From: Nymphaea colorata
Lineage: Eukaryota; Streptophyta; Magnoliopsida; Nymphaeales; Nymphaeaceae
Assembly: GCF_008831285.2 (NCBI RefSeq)
Contig: NC_045150.1
Location: 62,001-126,000, forward strand
Direction of reading: 5' to 3'
Length of the DNA stretch: 64,000 nt
Numbering within the stretch: position 1 is the stretch's first letter; every line of letters starts with the position of its first letter. Shown piece by piece: positions 36,801-48,308 of the stretch. The translations under genes and the position numbers were made by a program. The notes under the pieces were generated by a model. That model did not search any database. It saw nothing but the letters and a program-made list of their open reading frames with translations, and was not told where the DNA came from.

Positions 36801-37961
36801 ACTAAGCAGCAGAGCAATTTTTACAATCAGGGCTTATGTTTCGTATGTGTTACAGATGTAGCATGAGAAGTTACTGCTGAACATAAGAGTGAAGGATTTC
36901 TGATGCTAGTAATATCATTATCCATCTTCATTGTAATCTAGATAAAATTTCGTGTTTATTCAGGTCCACCTCAACAGATTAACTTTATGATTGGGGATTC
37001 AACCTTTATCTTCCCTATTTCCTTTCTTGATGACCTCCCCAGGAATGAACTCCTGAAAGGTGCCCACAGAGTAACACATATTTGAGTCAAGACATTTACA
37101 TGTTCACAACTGTAGCTTAGTCAGAGATGCTGAAAGTGAAGAAAGCAGGATATAATGAAAGCATTTTAGTGTGCCTCAGTCACCCCACTCTATAAGCATG
37201 AATATGAGCCATTGCCAAAAGTTCTATTTATGATGACATCAAATACCACTCATATGGGCTTCTGAAAGATGTTTTTTCCCTCTTATGGTTCTGGGTTTCC
37301 TGATTCTTGAATTAGTGATAAATTAATAATTACTAAAGATATTCTGCTGGTAGTGTTTGACTCATTAAACTTGAAAATCTGTATCCCAATCATGTGATCA
37401 AGTTCCACTTTAATGCAGCATAAACACGGTATTTTATATGGCACCATTTGCAACCATGATCTTGGCTGTGCCAGCTCTTGTGCTAGAAGGGACAGGTGTT
37501 CTGCAGTGGTTTCAAGTTCATCAAACCATCTTCACCTCGGTGCTGATCATCTTAAGTTCTGGGGTGCTTGCTTTTTGCCTTAATTTCTCCATTTTCTATG
37601 TGATCCATTCAACAACAGCTGTCACATTTAATGTTGCTGGCAATCTTAAGGTGATACTCATTGATATAGCTTTGAAGCAAACTAGCCCTGTGATTTCAGA
37701 TTTCTCTTAAATAATGAGCTAATAATTCTGATCCATTGTTTTCCTTGGCAGGTAGCAGTGGCTGTCATGGTCTCATGGGCGGTCTTTCGAAACCCGATAT
37801 CTGCAATGAATGCTTTAGGATGTGGAATAACACTCTGTGGCTGCACATTCTATGGGTATGTGAGACAGAGACTCTTGCAGCAGCCAGGCACACCTCGATC
37901 TGCTGTCAGTAGAATGGAGATGCTTCCCCTTGTAAATGATAAACTGGATGGCAAGGTTTAG
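33809..37961 (+). CDS. UDP-GALT1: UDP-galactose transporter 1-like nucleotide-sugar transporter (5 exons)
   Basis: A Golgi multi-pass exchanger of the triose-phosphate-translocator/DMT family that brings UDP-galactose or a related nucleotide sugar into the Golgi lumen. Exons: 33809-33922, 35477-35726, 35819-36026, 37419-37650, 37752-37961. Phases are consistent and all introns are GT-AG, giving 337 residues, the usual family length. Landmarks: NVTVIITNKWIFQ (first membrane segment), KLDFKFPLSVSC, EDRWRRIFPMSFVF, SFMQTIKSFTPATT across the exon 2/3 border, STKTILAESLLHG, HSTTAVTFNVAGNLK and GCTFYGYVR near the C-terminus. The conserved Lys is followed by Val at the last splice, as in the KV/A/G subgroup. 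No defect is seen. The substrate is inferred from the nearest plant homologue I recall; related members carry other sugars. Confidence 0.94.
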
Positions 37962-38243
37962 TTGGTATACCACTAGATGCATCATGATTCTGGTCTGAAA
38001 CTTTTTCAGTGTAACAATTCATGTAATGATAGTGCTCCTGCTAGTCTTCTTCGGATGTGTCGATAGGGCATCTCTGTAAACTATAGTTGCAGCTGAGGGT
38101 TGCCATTGGCTTTCTGTTTCCTACTTGAAGGAAAAAGATATTTATCATTACAGTTGTTGCTCTTTTCTGTTGGTTTCTCGCAGCTGTAACCAGTTGACAG
38201 ACACTTAGTTGGCACCTTGGATTTTCCGTGCCTTGTGAATTGT

Positions 38244-38252
38244 TATGAATAA
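38244..38252 (+). terminator. Possible polyadenylation signal of the transporter
   Basis: An AATAAA motif (GAATAAAAG) lies about 285 bases after the stop codon. Confidence 0.35.
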
Positions 38253-39884
38253 AAGATACAGAAAACAAGATCTAGATAGCTTGCAAATTTGTCACGGGGA
38301 TTTAATATTTAGCACTAGATTTCAGGTATCAAATCATACAGACAATTTCAAGTGCCATTTTCTCCTTGATATTTTGCTGGAATTGATTACCACATTGCTT
38401 TCGATGTAATTAGTGTGGCCACCAGCTGCCAAGCTTCTCCGGAAAGGGATTAGACTAAGATAACAGGATGTACACACCCTTTAACGACCAAAGAATTAGG
38501 GTTAGAAAGTCTTTCCTAGTTTCATTCATGATCTGGGGAGTTCATCATAGTACCTCATAGTGCGATGTTCTTCTTCATATTTACCGTTGGATCTCCAATA
38601 TATGATCCGCCTATGATGGGCAATATCTGGAGCAAGCGTTGAAGGTTACAACACAATATAAAATTGTGAACTAATGGTTGCCTTGTATATATACTTCAAA
38701 GGGTGTCGGTGAATGATCGAACATTCTCTGCAGTGAGGATTGTGAACCGAAGTCCTCCTCCAATATGAAAGGACTGCCCTTGTCGAGATAAAATGCTGCT
38801 CATCAATTTTCCTGTATTTCGCTGGCGCATCTGAGTAAGAGGTATGTATATATGCTGGCGTTATATATAGTGGATTCATGCTTTGAGATTTTTCTTTATA
38901 TATATATATAGAGAGAGAGCCCATGTTCATAACGAGCTCCACAGTTCGAAGGGATTTACTTCTAGCTTCTTCCTCTTGCTTGTTGTCCAAACCACTATAT
39001 CTGGTTGGAGGATTGACATCTAGCCAAAGAGGCAGCGAGACTGCCATCTTCCGATCGATCATGGACATTGCCAACTGATGGTTGGACGTTCGGATGAGGG
39101 GCAGCATCAGCTGCCACTCACCAACATAACCAGCGTTCCTTTTATAATTACAGAAAAAAGGATACAACAGAGAAAAGAGAATACACATATTTGTTGGACG
39201 TCGACCATGCCATAACGATTGATTTTTCGGTCGCCGGATAGGTGATGGTGGGTCGTCGCATCCTGCTTGAGCACTGCAAGCAATATGAGGAGACAAGAAT
39301 TGGGAGAAGACCAGGATGCCCAAAAATTCAACGCCTTATGGTGGCTGCAACTTGACTTGAAAAGGCATTTTGGACATGCCTTTATTTTTCCAACTCAAAC
39401 AAAAAATGAAGGGCTGTGAACCAACATTGGTTCCTTCTCTGTTTCGTTTTTGTTTTTGCTTTTGTTTTTGTTTTTTTCCTGTTTTTGTTAAAGGGAACGT
39501 TAGTTAGTTCTCTGCCTACGCTCCTCCATAAACAGAACCTCTCCTTGCTATCGAAAGAGCGCATGCTTGTTCCCGCAGCATTTTTTTTTTCTCCATGTCT
39601 ACAAGACTACACCGATGTTTAAGACATCGGATCCCAACTAACCATTATATTCCATTTCGTTTCCTGTTTAAACAAATTAAATACATCTTTTAATCAATAA
39701 TGTCATGCTGTTTTGGTGTACATGTGGTGGCGGTTTACAAATCCTTATATTCTTTTCTTTCTTGATATGCTTGAAATATTTTTTTCTTTATTGATGCATG
39801 AAACTTGATAGTTGCTCATTTAGATTTTTATTGGATCCAATAATATGGATATGTTAGGTTTATGAAATGTATAATGTTTTTTTT

Positions 39885-40110
39885 TATATCAGATCTGAAT
39901 TCTAGATCTTTTTTTTAATATATCAGTTTTAAGTTATGAAAAGAATATTAGTTTTTTTTTTTTTCAAATCGGAGCATTAGTTCATTTTTCAGATCTGAGT
40001 TCTATTAACCAGATATATTCTTGTTTTTGGATCTGAATATTAAGTTCTATTTTGCATTCAGATCTAAACTCGTGACTATAGTATTTCTGTTTCAGATCTG
40101 AGTTATGATC
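39885..40110. repeat. Irregular array of TCAGATCTGA-type words
   Basis: Six copies of AGATCTGA(G/A)TTCT or near variants, each with a palindromic AGATCT or a close form, recur at spacings of about 15-65 bases in T-rich sequence inside the copia element. Function is unknown; it is likely a decayed short tandem repeat. Confidence 0.55.
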
Positions 40111-40179
40111 GAATATTTTTTTTTCCTATTGCCAGTGCATGGCATATGATTGATCTGAAACTAGGGCTTGACTTTTATT

Positions 40180-40300
40180 TTCCTCAGCTCAAGCTTGACT
40201 CGAGCTGGAGCCGAGTTTCAAAAGTTAGCCCGAATTCGATTCGGTTGACAATGAAGGAACTCAAGCTCAACTTGAGTTGGGCTCATCAACCAAATCATGA
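40180..40300. repeat. Dispersed TCGAG-rich repeat family, copy 3 (short)
   Basis: It contains CTCAAGCTTGACTCGAGCTGG, then GAACTCAAGCTCAACTTGAG. It lies inside the copia element, so it arrived after that element or was carried by it. Confidence 0.55.
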
Positions 40301-42469
40301 TAGTGGGAGTGAACTATATCTGGGTTAGAGTACAAATGTGGTGCCTCATCAGAGTACGAGAAAAAGATAGCATGCCCTAGATTTGAGATAGAATGTGAAG
40401 TCATAATGGCAATACCATATGACATTGATGTTCCGAAATTTATGTGTGAGACTCTCTGTTATTTAAAAAAAAAAAAAGAATGGAAGAAAGTAATAGAAGA
40501 GGAGATGAGATCCATGAGCAATAACAAGGTATGAGAACTTGTTGATCTTTCTTCTAGAAGGAAGACTAGTGGGAACATATGAGTTCTCAATGTAAAAAGA
40601 AATGCTAATGGATCTATGAATAGGTTCAAAGCTTGTCTTGTGGCAAAAAGATACACATAGAAAAAGGCATTGACTATGACAAGACTTTTCTCTAGTTGTC
40701 AAGATGATTTCTGTTTGCCTTATATTCATTATTGTTTCATATATGAACACCTGAAACTATGTCAGATGAATGTACGAACAACATTCTATCAACCATAGAT
40801 GCAGAATTTGTAGTGGATCCATAGTGGTGCAAGAGAGTATCCGGTTGAAAAAATATTCAAACATCTTGATATTATGTCAAAAGTGAGTACTATGATTGAC
40901 ATTTATTGTGATAACTAGCCTGTGATTGAATATGTCAATAACCTCAAATTTCTTTGTAAAATCAAGCATATCGACACTAGACGTAAGTACTTGCAAGATG
41001 TTATACAAAAAGGAAAAACGTCAGTAGGTTACATTTTTACTCATGAAATGGTGGTAGAACTTACTAAGCGGATCACTGTTGATGTATTTAAGAAACATGT
41101 AATGTCTATGAGACTTAATAGAATATAAGCATTAATTAAAGTATGTAAATCTCATAATTGAATTCTTTTATGTTGTATGTTTATATGTAAATATGCTGCC
41201 AGGTCTAGATTGTTTTCTCATACAAAACGGTTGTCTCAGGCACTGAGTGAGAAGTGAGATGAGATTGTCAAAATCTAAGAACAATTTAGAAAGTGATAGG
41301 TTTTGTGGATTTCAAGTGTCAGTGAACTAAAATGGGTTGAGTGAAAAATGATATAAAATGCTAACATTTTATACAAGTTTTATTTCATCATTAGCTTGAT
41401 TGGATCAATATGAAGTCTTACATTATGAAATTAAATGACCAACATGATTTCTTAAGATCATATAGACCTGAAAACCAGGTCTAAGGGCTCCATTATCTTA
41501 GTAGGACTAAGAATAGTATGATTGAAAACTCTAATAAACCATCTACAGAGTGTTGGTTTTTTTACTGATCTGTACAACAATTTTTTTGGCCTGCCTAAAC
41601 TTGTAATGGCGAGTTGTTGTTATTGTAATACATGGGACATACCACATATGTTGTACTAAACAAGTCAACTAAGTCTGGAAATGAATGATGATCCATACCA
41701 CTTCATTATGTGAGTCCCTTAAGATACATGATTTATATCCTTGGATGTATCTTATTTTTGATGCCCTCATGAACTATTGATTGTATTTGAAGATGATGGA
41801 CTAGTGTTGATGCTCTAGTATGTTGTCCTAATGCCAAGTGGTTCGGTTGAATGGGGTGTATCTAGGAAAGAAGCTAGTTTTGATCAACGAATATATGTAG
41901 AAGAGAAAGATCATTTGTCATTACATGTACTTATATCTACTGCCAACAAATAGGATTGCCAAGTGAAAGACATGATTAGTTAGTAAATACAACATATAGT
42001 GGGTGGCCTCAATTTAACACATTCAGTATGACAAAGTGATAAAGGATGGAATGTGTTGAGACTAGTCTAGATAAGCTTTGATCTAGGGCACAACGAGCAT
42101 GTTTGTGCAACTGAATGCACAAATTTTCTTTCTTTGCAGGTTGAGCCGCTACGTCACACTAACCAGTGCACAGTTAGTTAATTTTTGGTTAGTGCTCATA
42201 GGTCTCACAATCTGATCACCAATATGATAGATGAGAATGTGTGGCCAAACATTTGAAAACTTTTACTGACTTTCTACCCATAATGTGTGAGTGGGAGAAT
42301 GTTGGATCTCCAATATTTGGATCCGCCCATGATGGGCAAGGTCTAGAGCAAGGTGTTAAACGTTGTAACACACTATCAAAATTTAAATTTATAGTTGCCT
42401 CATGATTTTCCTATCGAATGACAATGGAAAACCCAAGAGACACAAGGACGAGTAAGCACACAGTTCAAA

Positions 42470-42472
42470 ATG

Positions 42473-42506
<34 letters not shown>
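42470..42506. repeat. (CA)n(TA)n microsatellite within the 3' LTR
   Basis: About 13 CA units followed by TA units. Absent at the matching place of the 5' LTR, so it expanded after insertion. Confidence 0.85.
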
Positions 42507-42690
42507 AAATCAAACATTATTTGCGGTGAGAATTGTGAACCAAAGTCCTCCTCGAACGTGAGAGGACTGCCCTCGTCGAGCTACAATGCTATTTATCAAA
42601 TTTCTCATCTTCCATGGCACATCTGAGTAAGAGGTACGTATCCTGGCCTTGAATATAGTTGATTCATGCTATGTGGTTTACACACACACA

Positions 42691-43123
42691 TATATGTACA
42701 TACACACACATCCAAGAAAGATTTATAATGTATACTCCCAAGTGTTCATCAATTCTCCTTCCTTAATAAACACATTGTCCTCAAGGAGTGAGCATGGGAA
42801 AACACTATCGGATTTTAGAAGAGTCATTCCTTAGTACGTGCCACATGTTCTGTATCTTGCCGTTCAATTTAGCCATTGTATGATGGATTGGCCCTTTCTT
42901 TGAACTGATCTCTATGGCGTGATGCGAGATGGAATGATAGCTCCTTGGGATGTGGGATGGGAGAGGAGTAGGTGGAGTGTTTGTAATGTTTTGGAATAAT
43001 GAGGCTTTAATGTAGATACATAAAAAACTAGATGCACAATGGAGTCTTTGCGAAATTGAAGCTCGCATGTGACCTTACCGATCCTTTAGAGGATAAAATA
43101 AAGGCTTGAATACCTTACAAAGT
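42691..43123. other. Short intergenic stretch, no gene seen
   Basis: No recognised coding sequence; an 87-codon minus-strand frame at 42,805-43,068 has no known match. Confidence 0.45.
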
Positions 43124-43277
43124 TGTTTGGCATTAGGAATAAAGTGTGAATGTTCCACGAATCTGCCTTGAATTTAAGGTAGATTCATAGAACATCTGAA
43201 CAATTGTCTCATAAATCTACTTTAATTTTGTGGTAGAATCATGAAACACTCATATGTTGTTACTAATGCCAAATGAC
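43124..43277. mobile_element. Short MITE (about 154 bases)
   Basis: The left end TGTTTGGCATTAGGAAT pairs with the reverse complement of the right end, GTCATTTGGCATTAGTA. Near-inverted GTGTGAATGTTCCACGAATC and GAGTGTTTCATGATTC follow inside. It lies against the gypsy remnant at 43,300. Confidence 0.72.
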
Positions 43278-43299
43278 CCCAACAGTAAACTAATTTAGC

Positions 43300-44900
43300 A
43301 GTTTTTTTTGTTGAGTCTTGCCGCTAAGAAAATTCTTTAAGTACACTCATATCCATGCACCCTTATTGTGCTGCCGAACCATTTGATTTGAAGCTGCTAC
43401 TAGTCTTGTCTTAATCACATCTAGTACTTTCTCAGGACTTAAAAGTTGAATATGGTTACTTCATCTAATTGGTCAGCTTGAGGACATGGAGAAGAATTGC
43501 TGTAGACCAATTTGAAGGGGGACAGTCTAGTGGCTGAGTTGGAAGGGATATTATGGGCAAACTCCACTCAAGATAAGTATTTTTTCCAATTACATGGTTT
43601 AAAGTTATGCACAGACGCATATCAAATAAGTCTCTACAAAACATTATTGACAACTTCCATTTGGCCGTCTATTTGCATATGATGGGCTGTACTTAGCTAG
43701 AGCTTGGACCCTTGCAAGGCAAAGTAGTTTTAAAAGAGTGAGTGACTTAGAATATTGAATCACAATCACTAACAGTCTATCAAGGCATACTGTGGAGAAT
43801 GATCACACTCTTGAAACTCGTTTACCACTTCCTTGGCTAAGAATGGATTTGGAAAGTCTATCAATAGCCAACAATATTACTGATTTTCTTTTTTCAGGAC
43901 AGCCCTTTTATAAAATCCATGGACATGTCTTTCTAAATGTGTGTAGAGATTGAAAGTGGTTGTAAGAGACCCATTGAATGAGGCATCTCATGTTTGTGCC
44001 TTTGACGTACTTGACAAGCTCTTATATATTCACAGACATTTCTTTTCATGCTTGGCCAGTAAAAAGTACAGCTAATATTTCTAGAGGTCCCTTCAACACT
44101 TTGATGCTCTGCCACCAATGCATTGTGTAAGTGCACTAGCAATTCGGCAATCAGATTTGAGTTTGCCACAATAGTTATACCATTTTGAAAATATCTACGA
44201 CCTCTTTCTATTGTATATGTAAGTTCCAACCTGATTGATGGCAAGATCCTTTCTAATTTCTTGGACAGTTTAGGATGACCTATGTTCTTTTTTAATTGAT
44301 TCTCAGCACCTTGATGGTCTGCCACTAATGAATTGTGCAAGTGCACTAGCAATTAGGCAATCAGGTTTGAGTTTGCTACAATGGTTATACCATTTTGAAA
44401 ATATCAGCACGACTCCTTTCAATTGTATCTGTAAGTTTCGGCCTGATTGCTGACCAGGTCCTTTCTAATTTCATAGATAGTCTTTTTTCTAATTGATTCT
44501 TAAAGATTAGCTATAAGATGAAATATAAAATTACATGGTTTAAATGCTTCTGAATCTTTAGGCTTCAATTTCAAGGTAGTCCATCGACTATCATATTTTC
44601 TGCTCCTCTCTTGTAGAAGAGCTTGAACTCATAGTTAATCATCATCATCCCTTTCTGTTGGGCAGGTTGATGGCCTTCTGCTACATATTGAAATGCAGGC
44701 TATTGTGGTTAGCATACACAAAAATTTTGTCTTATCAAAAGGTGCTACCGTTTTGAATAGCGTACACACAAATCTCGTAAGCTCGCAATAGTAGAAATTT
44801 TCATAGTCTCTGTACATTCTTTCATATGTCCCATGATGCAGTTTTTGGTATATGCCTTTAAATTCAATAAATGCCAAAACTTTGGAAATCGATTTTTGTA
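43300..44900 (-). mobile_element. Ty3/gypsy pol remnant: integrase with an internal duplication
   Basis: On the minus strand I read the integrase zinc-binding region (ELLVHLHNALVAEHQS, FYWPSMKRNV-EYIRACQV-QRHKHE, GLLQPLSISTHI) at about 43,930-44,140, then catalytic-core fragments. The EVVNNVL to WVEFAHNIPSNSAT-LSPF-LVYS part follows at about 43,450-43,650. The second Cys of the HHCC zinc motif is Arg (CQVRQ). Several stops and shifts are present. Upstream words at 44,500-44,620 may be RNase H or linker. The copy is dead. Confidence 0.8.
44095..44510. repeat. Tandem duplication, period 210 bases, within the gypsy integrase
   Basis: TTGATG(C/G)TCTGCCAC(C/T)AATG at 44,101 recurs at 44,311. The following AAGTGCACTAGCAATT, GTTATACCATTTTGAAAATATC and TCCTTTCTAATTTC blocks keep the 210-base spacing. 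On the minus strand both copies encode a VHLHN(A/S)LVA(E/D)HQ peptide. Confidence 0.85.
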
Positions 44901-47900
44901 GTTACAATATAAAGTGAAACCATACACCAAATAATAATTTAACTAAAGTCACTAGTAGTGAGTGCCGGGTTGAACTTAAGGAACATATTATTGAGAAGCG
45001 AAATAAGCAGTTAAATCAAACTTTTATTGCTTCACCAGTGACAATGGTCTAATTTCAAAAAATATTAATAAAAAAATAAATTTTAAGCCTTGCTTCAAGA
45101 GGACTGTGAATTATGAACTAAAGTTAAAAATCACCCAACGTATGCAAGGAAACTCACAACTATGTTTAACTAGATCGATTAAAGCTTATGAGAATGAGAA
45201 ATCACTCTAAAACCTTAAAAACAATAAAATGTGACAAATGAGGCGACATGACAACAAAAGGGATCTTACACCCGTGACACGTGAGGGACATCGCCAGGAT
45301 ACAATTAAAATTACTTAAAAAGTCCTACAAAATGTGCAAAATGCTTTCACATCTCTAAAACATCTCTTAATCTAAGCCTATATCGGAAAATCCTAATTCG
45401 GGCTGGATCCTAGCCAGCTCCAACAACGGAGACGTGACAAATAAAGACATATTATGTTAAAAAAAACAACTTAGCTATGAAAATAAAAATCACTCTAAAA
45501 CATATTATCGGCTGGATCCTTGTGCCCGAGGCATCCCATGTGGAATTCTTGCCAAAGGAAAATAAAAATGTTTTCAAATTTGGTGAACTTTAGGTAAAAC
45601 TCAACCAAGAAACAGTAAATGACACGTTGGACACAAATTTAACAATCTGGACATACAACACCAATAAAAAAACTAAATTGATGACTGCCAATGCAACTAA
45701 GGAGTTGCTGGCTGCTCTTCTTTACGCAAACCTGTGATTTATAGGAATCATGACCAAAAGAATTTTTTGTAGCTCTCAGACACGTTCTAACTATAACAGC
45801 AACACAAACTAAGGGAAGAAACGCATGTAGAACTAAAGAAGTTTTCAACTACCATCCTACGGCCATAATATATAATCTATATGACTCCTTATCAATAAAA
45901 TGTGAGTATAACTCATACCAGCAACCTATCACAAATTTTCTACTTATTCTTAGAAGTCCGAAAGCATAAAGTACACTAGTGCTTACTAGGAAATCAATTA
46001 TAAAAAAAAAAAATTACAAAAAACCAAACCATGCCGACCTATCAATGAATCCTAATTCATATCCCTGTGTCAATGTAAAAATGCATAAAATATATATAAA
46101 AACCTCAAATCCTGACTTGTCCACAACTTAAATCAGAGGAGAAAAGACGATACAAACAATAAATCACATGAAGAACATAACCCTTGTAAATCAAATTAAA
46201 AAGAAAACATATAAATTATCTAATACTGATTTCTGTAAAACCTTGCTGGAGAACACAATAGAACAATCAATAGCAAACTGCAACAATAAAAAACTAACAA
46301 CCGAATCTAAGCACGCCTAGGATATGCACAATAGCAAAACAAAAAACGAAACTTTTTTTGATGGAGGCTACAACAGAAAATTAGCTCCTTATCCCAAACT
46401 TTGGCTTATAAACTGGTTGAACACATTGGTTTCTCGTAATTGGGTTTCCCCGAGATTTTTAATGAAGCCAATGCAAACCAGAAAAAATACACAAAACCTA
46501 ACCTATCAATGAATAGATGAGAGATTGAATATGGTGGAAAATGTAGGAAACATGCAGATAACATGAAGAACATGCAGAAAAAAGATTATGCAATGCATGC
46601 ACCTAAATGAGTCATATTCTATGATGAAAGGAAAAAAAAAACATGAACTCTAAAGAATACATACGCACCTTGGGGTTGGCTAGAAGGTCGAAAATGCTTG
46701 TCAGCGAGATTTGTAGCTGCTGCCTCTCCAAGACCTTCGATGGGGTGAGATTCTTAGGCACAGATCTCCATGAAGAGAACATGGTCATGAGACAAGAGAA
46801 GAAGAAGATGAGTCAAGCCAAATGACCTGATCCTAAATTGATAATGGCCTTCATGAGTTGGAAACAAAATTTTTAGAATATTTTTACGAGGCATTTTGAT
46901 TTGATGATATCCTACCCATAATTAAACTTGGATAATATTAACAAGCTTCAAAGCTCATTGACCAACTCATCTACAACTAGAATCAAGTATCTGCTCTTGA
47001 TTATGATGGTATTTAAGACACTTAAATCCACACAAAACTACCACAATTTGTCTTTTTTCTTCAAAAACAGGCTGGGAAAAGAGTATAGATTCTTATCAGG
47101 TGACAAAAGTTAAAAAAAAATAGTGGCCTTGATAACCTCATTTGATCCAATTATAACTTCAAAACATAAATAAAAAATGTACCAGAATGTTTTTTATTTC
47201 TTGTTCCAATTTCCAATGATGTGCCAAACTCCAAGTTCCTTCTCATATGAATCAAGTTTAGTTAGGATATCACATAACTCTGTTGTCACAAACACTGTAA
47301 TTTATAAGCATTCCATTAACTTAGAATTTAGTCTCATATTCTTGAGGACATCATCATCAAAATAAAAATACATGTTCAAATAATTGCAGTTTGTTGACAA
47401 TGGTGTATTTAATTGCCTCAAATTATTTCTTAAATTTTTCATATACTTTTTCTAATTATTGTCTACATTGTATTATTTATTCTTTTGCCCTTCTTATGTG
47501 ATTATACAAAAATCCAATAATTGGTTGGTTTATATGAATCAATAATTTTTTATGCTTTTATTAAAGATAATGTGACTTTAATAATTTATACATGCTTTTC
47601 TGCTCCAGAGTTGCTTGTTTCTTTATTTGTTAATTCAAGTTCTTAGCTAATGTGGAAGGAGAGGAAAAATATGGGCTGGTATACCTCAACCTGCTAATGA
47701 TTAGTTTTGAGGCATTAGTTCATTGTCCGTTGTTTTTGGCATTGCTTTGTGCTACTCAGTTTAACATTTTCTCTCCCTTCCCTCTCTTTCGAGCCAAATC
47801 AAAAGCTTCAAAATTTTTTCATTCATAATTTGTCATATTTATGTCCTTTGTGTTTTTGAATCATGATTCATACAGCTTGGTTATATATATAGTTTTCACC

Positions 47901-48220
47901 TAAAATGTGTACATTTCTATCAATCTTACCATTTAATTAACTAATTGTAAATCAACTACCGTTTAGTTCTAAAAGATTTACAACAGCGAGAATTGTGGCA
48001 GTGTTAATTTGAGTGTCAACACAACTCTAAGAAGTACCTTGCGGATTGTTCTTTTCATTTGATGGTGAAAGCGTCATTCTATCTTTGTTTCAGCAACTTT
48101 TAGACAATACAATTGTTGGGATTTTATTTTATGAATCATTGCAGTTATTTGTAATTTCTTGAACAGTTAGAGGATTCTTGTAAATGATAAACTTTGCGAA
48201 GGCCAGAAGTCACACTCTTT
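44901..48220. other. Intergenic, no gene seen; upstream flank of ZIP4
   Basis: AT-rich with only short unrecognised frames. The last 200 bases hold the likely ZIP4 promoter and leader, including CT-rich sequence at 48,238-48,270. Confidence 0.5.
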
Positions 48221-48308
48221 TGTGCAAAATCCAAAATTCCTCTGCTCTCCTCTCTCTCCGTCTCTCAGCAAAGAAGGCGGGAAGAAACAAAAGCAATTGG
48301 CGAGGGAA

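Larger units (their letters stand above)
38585..42690 (+). mobile_element. Decayed Ty1/copia LTR retrotransposon with two diverged LTRs
   Basis: Two related segments, 38,585-38,890 and 42,300-42,690, both start with (T/C)GTTGGATCTCCAATAT and share GATGGGCAA, GAACC(G/A)AAGTCCTCCTC, GGACTGCCCT and GGCGCATCTGAGTAAGAGGT or GGCACATCTGAGTAAGAGGT. They are read as 5' and 3' LTRs. The second follows GAGTGGGAGAA, a typical copia polypurine tract. Between them only the end of pol remains: the start of reverse transcriptase (W-KK-VIEEEMRSM, then KACLVAKRYT) at about 40,470-40,800, and RNase H (CDN-PVIEYVNN, KIKHIDTRRKYLQDVI) at about 40,895-41,130, with stops and shifts. gag, protease and integrase are not recognisable. 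A clear primer-binding site was not found. Confidence 0.75.

Noticed and set aside
44091-44510. CRISPR-like direct repeats
   Set aside because: There are only two copies, 210 bases apart, and they are parts of a retrotransposon integrase in a eukaryotic genome.
48222-48308. Upstream in-frame ATG of ZIP4
   Set aside because: It adds 29 residues (Ser/Lys-rich, leader-like) absent from the family; the MRI start at 48,309 is the conserved one.
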